From Aquatica leii (Eukaryota > Arthropoda > Insecta > Coleoptera > Lampyridae): a DNA stretch of 64,000 bases. Position 1 is the first letter of the stretch, and each line of letters begins with the position of its first letter. The stretch covers positions 15,327,533 to 15,391,532 of the forward strand of contig CM069439.1 in the NCBI GenBank assembly GCA_035610365.1, read 5' to 3'. The notes beneath the pieces are model-generated. The model was not told the DNA's origin. It made no database searches and saw only the letters and a list, made by a program, of their open reading frames with translations. Positions 19,990-31,561 of the stretch are shown here, piece by piece. Position numbers and translations under genes: made by a program.

Positions 19990-20760
19990 CTCTCCAGACA
20001 TCGTGAGATAATATTGGGAAGAGTAAATATTGGTTATCTCATTTTGACTCATGATTTAAACACAAAACTGACTGATTGACTACAGTCAACGCATACTTCT
20101 GCGAAGTTTATTCAGAAGCGTTTACAATTTAGGTATGTATGTATGCAAGTAATACAAAACAAACCTCAATTTTTCTCTTTGCACATCTGAAGCACCTTCT
20201 ACAGGTCTATTCTTGCATGGGATGGCTTCTCTGCCTAATTTTACATTTTTTTCCAAATCGGACAAGATGTTACGAGGATTTTTTCGATTTGCTGGCGACT
20301 AACTTAGTTGAATCGGCAGACGGATCGCAGGTCTCGATGTGTTAATTATAACGTAAATTAAAAAATCGCCAAAACGATTAGAAACTAAAATTGAAGACAC
20401 CGTTTAAAGCTATCCAAGACTGAAAGAGAACAATTGACCACACGCAAGTTGTAACACAAATACATTTTTGTTTTATCACAGAAAGAGAGGTTAGAAAAGA
20501 GAAATGAGGTAGATTTACATAGATGCGATCAATTGCTAGTACGTAGGTACAAATCACAGACAATAATTGTTGATGCCAGTCCCCTTCGGTTGGGCAACAC
20601 GTTGTACATAAAGTTAAACTTATTGGTCTAACTTTTATATTCCAAACAAACAAATTTACATTGGTAAATATAATACAAATATGCAATATCTCGATGATTA
20701 AGAGAACCCGCGCACTCTTTAACACTATATTACACACAAAAAAAGTTTTGTAATTAATTG
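19990..20760. other. AT-rich sequence with one unassigned frame
   Basis: A 119-codon frame on the minus strand (20378-20737) is longer than most chance frames here, but its hydrophobic, Ile/Leu/Val/Cys-rich content is what T-rich DNA yields by chance, and no domain was recognised. Nothing else was recognised. Confidence 0.2.
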
Positions 20761-20784
20761 TGGCATCAACTTGTTATGTACGTA

Positions 20785-20806
20785 CAGTCGTAGGTGCAAA
20801 CGACTG
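20785..20806. repeat. Hairpin repeat, copy 1
   Basis: CAGTCGT and ACGACTG form a 7-bp stem around AGGTGCAA (8-nt loop). The hairpin is preceded by CTTGTTATGTACGTA. A second hairpin with the same stem and similar upstream bases lies at 25234-25257. Confidence 0.5.
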
Positions 20807-20829
20807 ACATTGTAGATAAAAGAAAATTA

Positions 20830-21765
20830 GAATAGAAAATACAATACGGACAATTTATTTTTCCTTTGAAGTATGCGGCTAGCTAGCGGCACCTTCTCCA
20901 GAATTCCCTAAAATTTAGTGAAATAAACAATGACATATATGTATATAGCGTTATCACAGGTAAGTTTCCTTTGGTTCATACGATCTATGAGAAAAAATCA
21001 GATGCAATAAGTTTCCCCCAAGTTAATATTAATATTTTAGTGAGTGGACTTTAACATAAGCAGCAAAAGTAATGCACCCAACTAATAGATGCACGTGAAT
21101 ATTTAAAAAACAAAGCCTCGCTGAGCGCGTAGTTTAGATGATTAAGGTACTACAGGCACCTGAAAAAATGGTTCATCTTCCTTGGATAATTCAATTTGTC
21201 AAAAAAACTCCAATTGACAGCCACTACTATCGATGCAGCGAAAAGTGGACGTTTCCGGACGAAAGTTATACGGTACGAAAATCACACAGAAACACTTTTA
21301 ACATAACAAAGAAGTATATGGTTTTTTTTGTGGTTAACTTAATTATATAATATGCAAATATATTTATTACTGCAGTCATAAATAGTTTTTCTAGATTTCC
21401 TATCAAAATCTTAAAGAGTTGTTAGATAATCTGTTAGGTCAACTTCTTCTATGAATTCATTACAATCGTCAAGAAATTTTGTATATTTTAATATCGCTTT
21501 TTTACTAGTCTTTATTCACCTATTTACTTCTAGTATTTTGTCGGAATGGCAATTGCTGATAACAAAAACTTCCTTTGTATCTTGTCAAAAACTCGCTGTG
21601 ATAGCTAGCATTAATTTTGTAATTTTCTTTTTTAACTTGATATCTATTGCTGGTATGTTTCTTCTATTTCTCATACATGTGCCAGCTGCGGCAAATGCTA
21701 TGTTATACATTAACCTGACGGAAATAAATAATCTATCAAAACATACAAATAAGTGAGTATTAGTC
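20830..21765. other. AT-rich sequence with one transposon-like remnant
   Basis: Apart from the short remnant at 21159-21320 nothing was recognised. The 101-codon frame at 21451-21756 is hydrophobic with two possible membrane spans but has no recognised family and no start context that would argue for a gene. Confidence 0.3.
21159..21320 (+). pseudogene. Remnant resembling an uncharacterised insect transposon-like protein
   Basis: The frame reads VKKTPIDSHYYRCSEKWTFP, then DESYTVRKSHRNTFN. It resembles a motif in many anonymous insect repeat-encoded proteins, in which a basic stretch is followed by P-x-x-x-SHY-x-R, then a short gap and YL or FL, then a hydrophobic-x-x-M-Y block. I recall the pattern but cannot name the family with certainty. 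No catalytic part was found beside it. Confidence 0.25.
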
Positions 21766-21770
21766 GGGCC

Positions 21771-21955
21771 CAGGCAAATGATCATTTACCTTGAGTTCTT
21801 CGCGGCATTTACTATATGACTCACACACAGCTGGGCAAATGTTAATTGTCTAGACAAATAGGAAAATGGTATTTATTTTCAGTTATTTCACTATTTGCCT
21901 TGGCATTTACCATATGCCCAGGCAAATTGTCATTTGCCTAAAATTGCCTTCTGCC
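21771..21955. repeat. Island of ATTTGCC/GGCAAAT inverted motifs
   Basis: Within 185 bp GGCAAAT or its complement ATTTGCC, with close variants (ATTTACC, AATTGCC), recurs about eight times in both orientations: CAGGCAAATGATCATTTACC at the left edge, GGGCAAATG, ATTTGCCTTGG, CATTTACCATATGCCCAGGC and CAGGCAAATTGTCATTTGCC at the right edge. The two edges are themselves near-palindromes. It could be a small foldback transposon or a cluster of binding sites. No coding sequence was seen. Confidence 0.5.
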
Positions 21956-22079
21956 TACGACATATACATATTCAGTTTTAACATTGCATAATTTCTTGAT
22001 GACTCTTTGTTGGGTTTTATCGATAGATATTGTGTCAGTGTTGAGCGACTTTTGAATTTTACCATAGATTTATTTATAC

Positions 22080-22720
22080 TCAAATGGGAAAACAATTTCC
22101 TTGCTGACTGAAACCTTTGCTTCAAGCAAGTAACTACTTAATCGAAATATGTCTCACTACAATTTTTTGGTTTCTCAGGATAAGCAGAATAGATCCAGAG
22201 GAGCATCGTGCAGCGGTCGTGACTTATAGCTTTTTTTGATTCGCCGATTGCCTATTAGACCAATAATCATAAAATGATGGCAAACGGTTATAGCACATTA
22301 CAAACACACAACCGATAGCAATCATAATTTTGGTTGCTTCGCTAATTGATGTTTTGTTCTGTATAAATAAAAATGCTTTTTGGAAAGAGTTGAAAAAATA
22401 CATCCAATTTAGAAAAATTACGGCTTATCGTTGCCAACACAACTGCATTGGTTTTCTTTGATTAGAATGTATGATATTTTTTTCATGTTTTTCCAATGAG
22501 TGGTTCTACTTGATGGTTCCGGTTGGTTCTAGATCGATTTTCTTTTTCAGAATTCAAAGATATGTTACTATTGCATTTTTGACTTTTTCAGAAGGAATTT
22601 CTTTATCAGATGTTTGATAATCGCTACCAGAGTTGTCAGTAGCAATGCAAAGATCTTTTTTGTCGTCAGAAAGATTATATGCCAAATATACCAATTCCTT
22701 TTGATAAATGCATTTTTCAA
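22080..22720 (-). pseudogene. piggyBac-like transposase N-terminal fossil
   Basis: The minus strand carries an acidic stretch (DKEIPSEKVKNAIVT) and then, in broken frames, FLFIQNKTSISEATKIMIA, CYNRLPSFYDYWSN and a following block. These match the order of the piggyBac transposase domain start (interaction helices, then the Y-x-R-x-P...YWS block ahead of the catalytic Asp). The RNase-H-like catalytic region is not recognisable, and stops and shifts are frequent. No TTAA-bounded ends were assigned. It may be an old domesticated-type or PGBD-like copy, but decay argues for a plain fossil. Confidence 0.5.
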
Positions 22721-23819
22721 TAAAATTTGTTAATTACTACTGTTGGGACAAATACGTTCCAGTAGAAATTACTGATGAGACAAAGGTATCTCATTTGGTT
22801 ATAAAATGCAAAAATGCAATTTTATTATCATAAAGAAGCGTAAATGATAATGAATAAAGTGTGCTTACATTTTAGCTCAAAAATATTGTTGAATCTTCAA
22901 TAATTTGCTAAAAACGAAAACGTAAAACGTAAATCGCATTGCAAACACCAACAACTCTAAACAAGTCTGAGTGTATCAGCCGAATATAAGAAAACCTATA
23001 CGAAAATACCTCAAACACTGTTGAGACAGTGTTGTTGTAGAAAATGAAGTAGAATCAATAGCATTTTTTAAACATTTTTCGGGACCTATATCTCCCATTA
23101 GACACGAAAGGATTAATGTTCTATTTTAAAGCGGTACAGGGTTATTCTAACTAAACTAAAATTTTTGAGAGTTGCCAAGGTAAAAATTAAGGGCTTATTT
23201 ATGAGACCACAAATACAAAAAGGGCATGAAGAGTTTCTAAAACAATTGTGATGATTTTTTTATGATATTAAAAATCCATTTTTTGGATGCTCATTTCAAT
23301 GTTTTTTCCGAAAAATTTGAGTGTCGTAAGTGACGAAAATAGAGAAATGTTTTACCAAGGCGTATGCAACGATAGAAAAGAGACATCAAGGCAAATAGAG
23401 TTTACTGCTGAAAACTAATCTTACTAGACTTTTGCTTAATCCGAAATGCGTCGTAAAACATCCGCAATATTTTGAAGTAACATTAAAAACATATCGTTAT
23501 TGATATGTTTCAGTATAACAGTATGTAAATTGTTACATAAATAAAACCGTAACGTATAACAGGCGGTAGCTCAACGGTTTGGAGAGTGAGTCGTAGATGG
23601 TTCTTGGTGTGTTGCTTATAACAAAATTAAAGGCGAACCAAAACGCTAGAAATATCCACTAAGGATCCCGTTTACATCTGTCAAACACTGAAAGTAAACA
23701 AATTGCAAAACATAATTATAACAACAAATATGTTTATTTCAACAATTGAGAAAGAGGTAAAAACGTGTAGAATTAAGCAAATAAATAATAATTAATGGTT
23801 TGTCAACAAATTTCACAGT
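22721..23819. other. AT-rich sequence, possible tRNA-like box A only
   Basis: No gene was recognised. At 23563-23582 GGTAGCTCAACGGTTTGGAG fits a pol III box A (TRGCNNARYNGG), but no good box B follows at the right distance, so a tRNA or SINE cannot be claimed. Confidence 0.3.
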
Positions 23820-25034
23820 TAACCCTCCGTCGGTCGCGTGTGTATCAAAATGATACCAGCGCGCCAATTTTTAACACAATTTTTTGTAGCTAATGCAGAG
23901 AAGTCTCGCTTTCACAGTATTTTCCTGTCTCGCTCGTATCTATCTCTTAATAGTAGTACCGCCATTGTGTCAGTTGAGCGTGTTTAGCTACGAGTATATT
24001 GTTTTATATTGATACATTGCAACTTAACACATAAGTGCTTTTTTGTTTAAATTATGACCGACGGTATTTATATTTTGTTTTTGTTGTATATTTCTATTTT
24101 AGTATATTATAAAATTTTATGTAAAATTTAAACAATCTCAAAAATGTAGAATTAATTAAGAAGTTCGTGTGCGAAGAAATCTTATAGAAATAGAAGATTT
24201 GGGTGAGGAACCAGCACCGATACGGAAGAGAGGCCCGAAGAAGTACGGATTGGTAATTCAGAATCTAAAGAAAGTGGTACAGACGAAAAATCGGATTCAA
24301 AAGACAATTCTTTCTATTTTGAAAAAAACAAAGTCAGTAACTGGACAAAACTTCTTCGGTCGAAGAAACGAAAGACTGAGCCACATAACATTGTTACACG
24401 TCTTCCAGGAGTAATACATTTTTTCTAATGAAATGCTACAAACAATTGTTGAGCACACAAATCAATACATTCGTCTAGAAGTAAAGTCTCGTTTTCACCA
24501 AGAACGTGACGCAAACGAAACGGATTTGACTAACTTTTATATATTGCTAAAACTTTGATTTTAGGACCATCTGTGAGGCGGTCACTTTCTACACTCACAA
24601 CTAATATACCCTGGCAACCAACTCGAGGGACCTTATCAGCTCAGCAATACACCAACAGATGTATGTAAAAGATTTGCGAAACTAATATATGGTACAGGAC
24701 GAAACATTACCGCTGATAATTGGTTTTCAGATATTGAATTGGTCACTTAGCTGAAAAATCATAGATTGTCATTTGTTGAGACAATTAAAAAAATAAAAGA
24801 GAGTTGCCACCTGATCTACTAAATGTAAAGGGCCGACCTCCACAATCAAGCATTTTGAGTTTTGGAAAAGACTGTACGATTTCCTATGTGTCAAAAAAAA
24901 TCGTAATGTTGTTCTGTTCTCAACATTATGATGATGTCATAGATAAAATTGTTAGAAAAATAAACAATACATAATATACAACTAAAACCCATACAAAAAC
25001 TAAAATGCTTTTATTGATACTTATTTTGGGTTAA
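23820..25034 (+). mobile_element. piggyBac-like transposon, decayed, TTAA to TTAA
   Basis: TTAA followed by CCCTCCGTCGGTCGCG opens the element, and GGG followed by TTAA (25031-25034) closes it. A subterminal inverted repeat built on TGTATCA and TGATACCA lies at about 23840-23865. Transposase pieces on the plus strand include EDLGEEPAPIRKR, FFEKNKVSNWTKLLRSKKRK, a helix EHTNQYIRLEVKSRFHQERD, then LIYGTGRNITADNWFSDIEL with the catalytic-domain Asp block and GKDCTISYVSKK. The C-terminal part and cysteine-rich domain are missing and the frame is broken several times. At 1.2 kb it is about half the usual length. Confidence 0.8.
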
Positions 25035-25233
25035 TAATAATGATGCAGGTCCTTTAGATTAGACAACAATTTGTACATATAAGCAATCAAAAAAAACATT
25101 ACGTTAAAAAGAAGTTAATATAACACAATTGTGAATTATCACAAGCTTATGCGAAATAAAGCGCATCGTTTAACTTATTACATGCAAAAGAAAGTTGTAT
25201 ACTTAATCATGACAACAAGCCTAATATGTACAT

Positions 25234-25257
25234 CCAGTCGTGCGTGCATACGACTGG
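25234..25257. repeat. Hairpin repeat, copy 2
   Basis: CCAGTCGT and ACGACTGG form an 8-bp stem around GCGTGCAT. The left flank (ACAACAAGCCTAATATGTAC) resembles that of the copy at 20785-20806, which suggests a shared short repeat and not coincidence. Confidence 0.5.
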
Positions 25258-26384
25258 CCTCAGAACAAAAAAATTATATATAAAAAACAAAGTACTTACA
25301 ATTATGCATTTTTGAATACGCAATTAGCTAATGGCATATTCAACACAAAGTTCAAGCAGGAGGCATTTTTTAACACCTCATACCCAAATAGGTGATTCGC
25401 CGTGGTCGTTCCGCCAAGCAACGGATCGACAATGTTAAAAAGGCCTTTTACAGGGCCACAAATTCTCAATTGAAATGAATTTTTCTGCACGACGATTATT
25501 CGAGCAATCTTCCTGCGTTTGACATATTGGTACCACGATGAGTGTTCGTAGATACCTATGTAAATGTAAATTTGTGTTTGATTAATTATTTTTTTTTCTA
25601 GTCTGCTACAGAAAATTTTCAAATGTAATTTTTCTAGTCTTTGTTCTTCAAATTTCCATTTCCTCAGAAATAAAGTTGCATAATGTTAATTTGACGGGCT
25701 ACAATTTAATTTTAGCATCCATATTACTTTAAACACCAAAGATAGCCGATCTGAATCGCATGCGCGAAAAACCTTCAAAATTTCGAATTTCAAATGCCTG
25801 TAATTAATTTATTAATTATCAAATTATAATAAAAAAATTGTTTTTAGAAACGTTTTAAGTGCCACTTTCAATCTGCGTCAAAATTTTTGCGATTTTTTAA
25901 TTTGGGAAGCAGGAAAAAATAATTTCAATTTTCCCATGTTAAATCCCATGGGGTACCCCTAGCGTGGGACACAACGTATACACAGTTACCACAAATAACT
26001 TGCTCAGTTTTATAGATTAAAAAATCAAGTGCACTAAGCTTCTCGAAGAAATTTTAGCTGGTGGTTTCAATGTTTCTAGCTAACATAGGTTGTCAGAATA
26101 TGTATCTGAGACAATTTTCAATAATCCGTGCGTGCCTTATTAGTTCATCATAGGAATTTTCCAAATTAACAGAAAACGTGTAGTTATCCAAAATTGCTAC
26201 GATAACATTGAAAAATTAAAACGCGTCGTAAATTAGCATGGATGGTTTAAGATACTTAAGATGTGAAAACCCTTGCGCATGACATTAGCACACACGTGTA
26301 ATTTCTTTAACGTACAAAACGTAAAGAAAATGGCGTATTATAAGTTAAAATTCATACAGTACGAAATCCACACCAAAATATTTT

Positions 26385-26440
26385 TGCATAGCAAATTTAT
26401 AGGTACTATGAGATAGCTATGCCATCGAATTTCGCTTATG
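26385..26440 (+). repeat. Scrap of Penelope-tail-associated repeat
   Basis: AAATTTATAGGTACTATGAG and the following GATAGCTATGCCATCGAATT match 35347-35388 and, inverted, about 17695-17745. It is an isolated fragment of the repeat that accompanies the PLE-3 type tails. Confidence 0.4.
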
Positions 26441-29299
26441 TTATTTTCAGTATAACATACAACACTTCGTAAAAAACAATATGTGAGCATTTTTTGCTTT
26501 TTAAGTAATATGTGCTTTATTAAGTTGATTTTTATTTACTAGTGTAATTAATCTATGATGTTTTACTTATTATTGTTTAAGCTATTAACAGCAGATTTCT
26601 AAGATAATTTTCGTATCAGTTTATAGCCATCAAACAAAATTGATTTTGAAAGTATAAAAATAATGATATCTCAACATTATGAATACTTAACATATCGTCA
26701 CATATCGTCTTGTTTTTATCGTTGTTTTGAAAATGATTAAAAGAATTGGAAAACTTTTTAAACTACAAGTGCATTTAATAAATTTGAAAAAAAGTTATTT
26801 TAGTTTGTGCGGTATAAAAAGAATTCGCCACAAAAGAGGGATAGTAAGTTTTTATTCCCAGTTTGACAATTAGTAAAACTACCCTTGGTTGCGCTTTATA
26901 GAAAAGTTTAAGTATTTATAGTTATATTTGTTTGTGTATGCAATTGAAAAGAGTAAATCTCTTGAAATTGAATTAAAGATACTATAAATAAAAAATATAG
27001 GTATTGTAGGCTGTTATTTATAATGATTGTGCAAATGTAACTATCTTGGCGTCGTAGGATAGCGGATGGCGCCTAGTGATGAGGTCGATAACGTTGGACA
27101 ATTGCACAACGCCCAACCGGAGCAATAGGCGCCTAGGGACCAGTTACAAGGCACCAGTAATGCATTGAATTAGACAGTAATACAACAGCGGCCCGATTGC
27201 TCCCGATGGTCTACAACAGCACCGATCTGGGCCCGTTGAGTCTACTGCCTTCATAAACTCAGAATTATATGTTTTTAAAACTTTGCAGTAATTGAGAATA
27301 CTCAGTTTATGATTTGAGTCCCTATAACTGACGTATTTAATTGTTCGTTTTTGTTTGTTATGATTCTTCAATTTATCTCCCTAGGCTCGATCGTGTTATC
27401 ACTTTATCATTCCACTTGGAAATTTCCAATTGTGCCGGTACTCTTTCTGCAAGAATATTACTTTTCAAATATTAACTTGTTACTGAAGTTTTGTAACAGC
27501 AACAGAAAGAGCATTTTTGTTGCCTACACGGGTACGTTAATAAGCGGCTTGCCGCATACGTACTTATTAAGTAAAAATAAAACAAATATTGATTTAAAAT
27601 GCAAATTTTCACATATAAGAACTCGTTTACTTTAATAAAACATTTCAATGTCCCGTTTGAAGTGTCATAGTCGTAAGTACATATTCGCTGTGTGAGAAAC
27701 AAAACTTTAGTGCTGTTTTGTGGCAATATCTGTTTCTGTGGGACCATTGAGGCATTGTTTCCTAACAATAACATTGCGCCTTACAAGCCGCTAGCGCCCG
27801 AAGCGGTCTCTTTCTCATCTAGACACCACAACCCTATTCACCTTACACGAATAATAATGACTCAGTTTTGCAAAGAATGCCGTTTTCGTATTCGATTAAG
27901 AAAAATAAAAAAGAACCTTTACAAAGTTTGAATTTTGTTATAAACAGACCCGACCTATAAAACATAATCCTTTTTAAAGTTTCTTTACGTTATATCGGCT
28001 TAATTTAAAAATATGCCCTTTAGGTAGCGAAGGAGTTTAGTTGTGTAATGGTAAGTAAAACTTAGTTGCATTCAAAATTTATACCTAATGAAGCTTTAAC
28101 TTTTTACATCTTTACTATAATTTTAAATAAAAGCTTAATGGAAAAACTTTTTAACTTATGTAAAATTTTTCATAGTTTGGTTTCATATTAATAGGTACAA
28201 TCTGTTCATGTCCAAACTTTAATATTTCATCACCTAGAAATATAAGTAATGTTAAAATCGTTTTTGTTGTAGTCTAAAAAGTTATCTATACTTTCTTAAG
28301 ACATTAAACGCATTTGTAGTTTTTTAAATTTTGGATTTGACTTGAAACAAAACTCTATCATCTACTATTTACATAAAGCACTTTTAGTTTCTAATTTTGT
28401 ACGTTTGTTTTGATACATTCTACTAGATACTGATGTAAAAATTTTTATGTTAATGCTTTAAAAAAACTAAATTAAAAATAAAAAACGTTTATTAAAATTA
28501 GGTAGAAGAAAGTAACAAAAGTTTTATTTAGTAAATTATAAAAATAAAAAGATTAATAATAAGTTTCAAAAGTTGAAACTTTAAACAATATTAATCACCA
28601 CCTTCAATCTCACGTTCAAGCAGTTTTTATTCAATAACTATCTTAAAGCTAAAGGAACAATATTCTTCCTTGTTTTTTTGTTAAATTTTGGTACAAATCA
28701 ACTAAATGTATATTTTTTTACTGATTTGCGGTTTTGCAATATAATGTTGAGGAACTGATTAAATTTTTCTATTTGACCATTATATTTCATTGTACGGGGG
28801 GCATCTATGACAGCTAGTAGAAATACAGAAAATTTTTACAATTTTAATTTTTTACGATTATTATTGGTTGATTTAGCCTTAAATCTGACTGAAACATTTG
28901 ACTTTTAACACTTTTTTTCATTATAAACGCATTTGAAAGTGTTTGACGCTTACGCTATTTCGTCGTAACGTCATCGATGTGTATTTCATTATTTTGAGAT
29001 TTTATCATTACTATTAGTATTTCTTTAGTTACATTGTAATTTGTCAGTGGTTTTTAATCTGTAGTTTCGGTAGTTGTACGATAAATTTCTTAACGTTTCT
29101 GCCTTTCAACACGTTAATAATTTTTAATTTTCAACTTTTTGACATAATTCTAATTGTTAGTTTTCAGAATAATTTTTAAATTTATCAATATTCCATAAAA
29201 ACGCGAAATTATTAGAGTAAGCAGAAAGTAATTGGAATCTCTCATCCACTCATGTTATGATTACATCTAGAACATTAAAAAAACAATTAACTTTGAACT

Positions 29300-31135
29300 T
29301 CAACGTTTCGTCGTAGATCGGTTCATCGTCAGATTCATAATCAAAATGCTTTTTTTTATTTTTTGCGGTCTGAGACATTGTTTTTTGAATTTAGGTTCTA
29401 TGTCTAAGCTGGATGCTATTTTTTTAGCATCAATCAATAGATCATTAAAACCTTTATCGGAGCAATAAGCTTTCAAAAAATTATTCAAATTATTTAAATG
29501 ATTACAACACTGAGCAACATCAAAATTCGGTTTTTGAATAATTTTACTAACAATGTTAACTTTACTTAAAATATACCACAATATAAGAATGCAAATGAAC
29601 TCAAAATTTTGCAATTTTTTGGTCAACGATGCAGCCAAATTTTTTACGTCATTTTCAAAGTTTCCTTCGCTTATTTTAAACAGAGCATCATAAACATCCC
29701 GAAGTTGATACCTTAAAGGAGTTATTGCATCTATTCTACTAGACCATCGAGTATCCGATAAAGATTTTAAACATTACATTAGATAAATTAGATTTCAGAA
29801 TTGACCAACGTTTAGCAGAAGCTGAAAGAAATACAAACAGTTCTTAAACTAAAGAAAAAAAAATGATGCTCAAAGTATTCGATTTTGCGGCATCATTGAC
29901 GACTAAATTTAGGGTATGATTGCAACAAGGAACAAAGAAAGCTCGCGGATTAAAAATCCAAGTTTTTTTTGTAGAGCATTATGTCAACCACGCATATTTC
30001 CCCCATTGTCATAACCCTAACCTCGCAAATCGTTGATATTTAAGCCTTCTTTCTCTAACGCCAACAAAAGAAATTTTGTCAAACCTAAACCCGACACATG
30101 TTCTTCTATACTAATTCCCATGCTCTTTAAACTAATAAATCTTATACAAACTGAAACTTGTTCTTGGTGACTAGAGTCAGGAGTGCAGTCTAATAATATG
30201 ATATAAAATTTTGCCTTTTTAGTTAGTTCTAAATTTTTGGATTTGATATTTTCACCGATCAAGTTGTTTACTTCATTTTGTATTTTATCCCCGAGATAGT
30301 TTTTGTGATCTTTTATTTAAGAGCGTTTTGTATGTTCTGACAAAGTCAGGTCGAATTTGGAAACCATTTCTATGCATTTTAAAAAGTTACCATTGTTTTT
30401 CTCAAACAACTTATTACTACTTCCACGAAAAGCTAAATTTTGCTGACCTAAAAACTGAATCACGTTAAGAATTCTTTCTATAACAGCTTGCCAGTATTTA
30501 GTTACTCTGTTTATTAGATTTTGAATTTCAGAATCAATTATTTCATTTTTATTAAAACGGTTAGAAAGATCTAGCAATTTTAGAACATTTTCGATATGTA
30601 ACTTGCTCTTTTCAAGAATGTTTAAATGTTCACTTAAATGCTGCCAGTCATTGTAACCAGATTCATTACTAAGGCGAACAGATTTGATATCGTTGTCATT
30701 AAAAATTTTGCAACAGAAGCAGTAAAATCAATTTTTTGTTTCGAAATACAACAACCAAAAACGCTCAATTTTTTCTTTGTTCGGTAAAATTCTAAAGAAG
30801 TAACTATTGGAAAACTTACGCCCCGACTCCGAACTATCTCTCGGATAAATATCATTGTAGTTTTGATAATGAGCAGGGCCACGTTCTACTAATTCCTGAA
30901 GATTATTAAAACGTAATTTATATGGCCATAGTGCAGCATCTTTCGAAAGTTGACTCATATTTTTCGTTCTGGTAATTTTTGAAGGTGTTGATTTCTCATT
31001 ATCAGCGGAACTTGAAGATGTTGATGGATTGCTTCCTAGAAGATCAGTTTCTTGTCTGTTGCTGATACTTGTTTCAAGTACAGATTTAAAATATTGGGAT
31101 TCAGCTGTATTATTGTTGTTATTAATTTTTGGCAA
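29300..31135 (-). pseudogene. hAT transposase fossil, copy A
   Basis: From 31135 the minus strand reads a low-complexity N-terminus (NNNNTAESQYF, SSSSADNEKSTPSK), then a TTF-type zinc-finger region with WPYKLRFNNLQELVERGPAH and SYFFRILPNKEKIERFW, then the RNase-H-like domain with its large helical insertion (LDLSNRFNKNEIIDSEIQNL, a GENIKSKNLELTKKAKFYII block, FILLDCTPDSSHQEQVS with a catalytic-type Asp) and CNHLNNLNNFLKAY towards 29500. At least six frame breaks and stops separate these pieces. In the family this enzyme cuts and pastes with 8-bp target duplications. The dimerisation domain at the C-terminus is missing here but present in copy B. Confidence 0.8.
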
Positions 31136-31561
31136 AGTAGATTCGGGTTTTGAAAAAAAATGCGTAATTTTGACATGGTTTTCCAGTTCTTACTCTCTTT
31201 TTCTTTTATTCAGCAAATTTTGGTATCCAATGTTTTAATAAATCTAAAATAAAACATAAATTTTAGATAAACTCACCTTAATTCACAACACAAAACACAT
31301 TACCATAAAGTCTGTAAAACTACGAGAAACTAAAGTTTCAAAAGCAGATATCTTTTACCCTATGCACTTTTTCACTTCGCTAAGTTAATTATCGATCGGG
31401 CATCAGGCAACAAATGAAATCGGGACCGATGCAACGCTTAAATATATAAAGTTTCGTACATTGCAAGCTCAGACAGAAAAAAACGTTGGCTTGTTGCAAG
31501 TCAAATTTGGAGCTCAAACATGAATAAAATTAGATTTGTTTGAGTTCACACAATTCATGTT

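Larger units (their letters stand above)
25035..29124. other. AT-rich sequence with a few small repeats
   Basis: No gene was recognised over about 4 kb. It holds the second hairpin copy (25234-25257), an unassigned 106-codon minus-strand frame (25302-25622), a PLE-type scrap (26385-26440) and a less AT-rich block of unknown origin (27040-27250). Several frames around 27351-27931 overlap on both strands and look like chance. Confidence 0.35.

Noticed and set aside
20378-20737. 119-codon minus-strand frame
   Set aside because: Long for chance but with no domain, no conserved motif and AT-driven composition; kept only as a remark in the stretch description.
21451-21756. Possible two-span membrane protein with a GTGAGT after it
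   Set aside because: T-rich DNA gives such frames by chance, there is no acceptor or family match, and an opposite-strand frame overlaps it.
23137-23165. Terminal-repeat-like ACAGGGTTATTCTAACTA
   Set aside because: It resembles starts of several DNA transposons, but no inverted partner or transposase piece was found.
23555-23640. tRNA or tRNA-derived SINE from the box A at 23563
   Set aside because: No box B at a usual distance and no cloverleaf.
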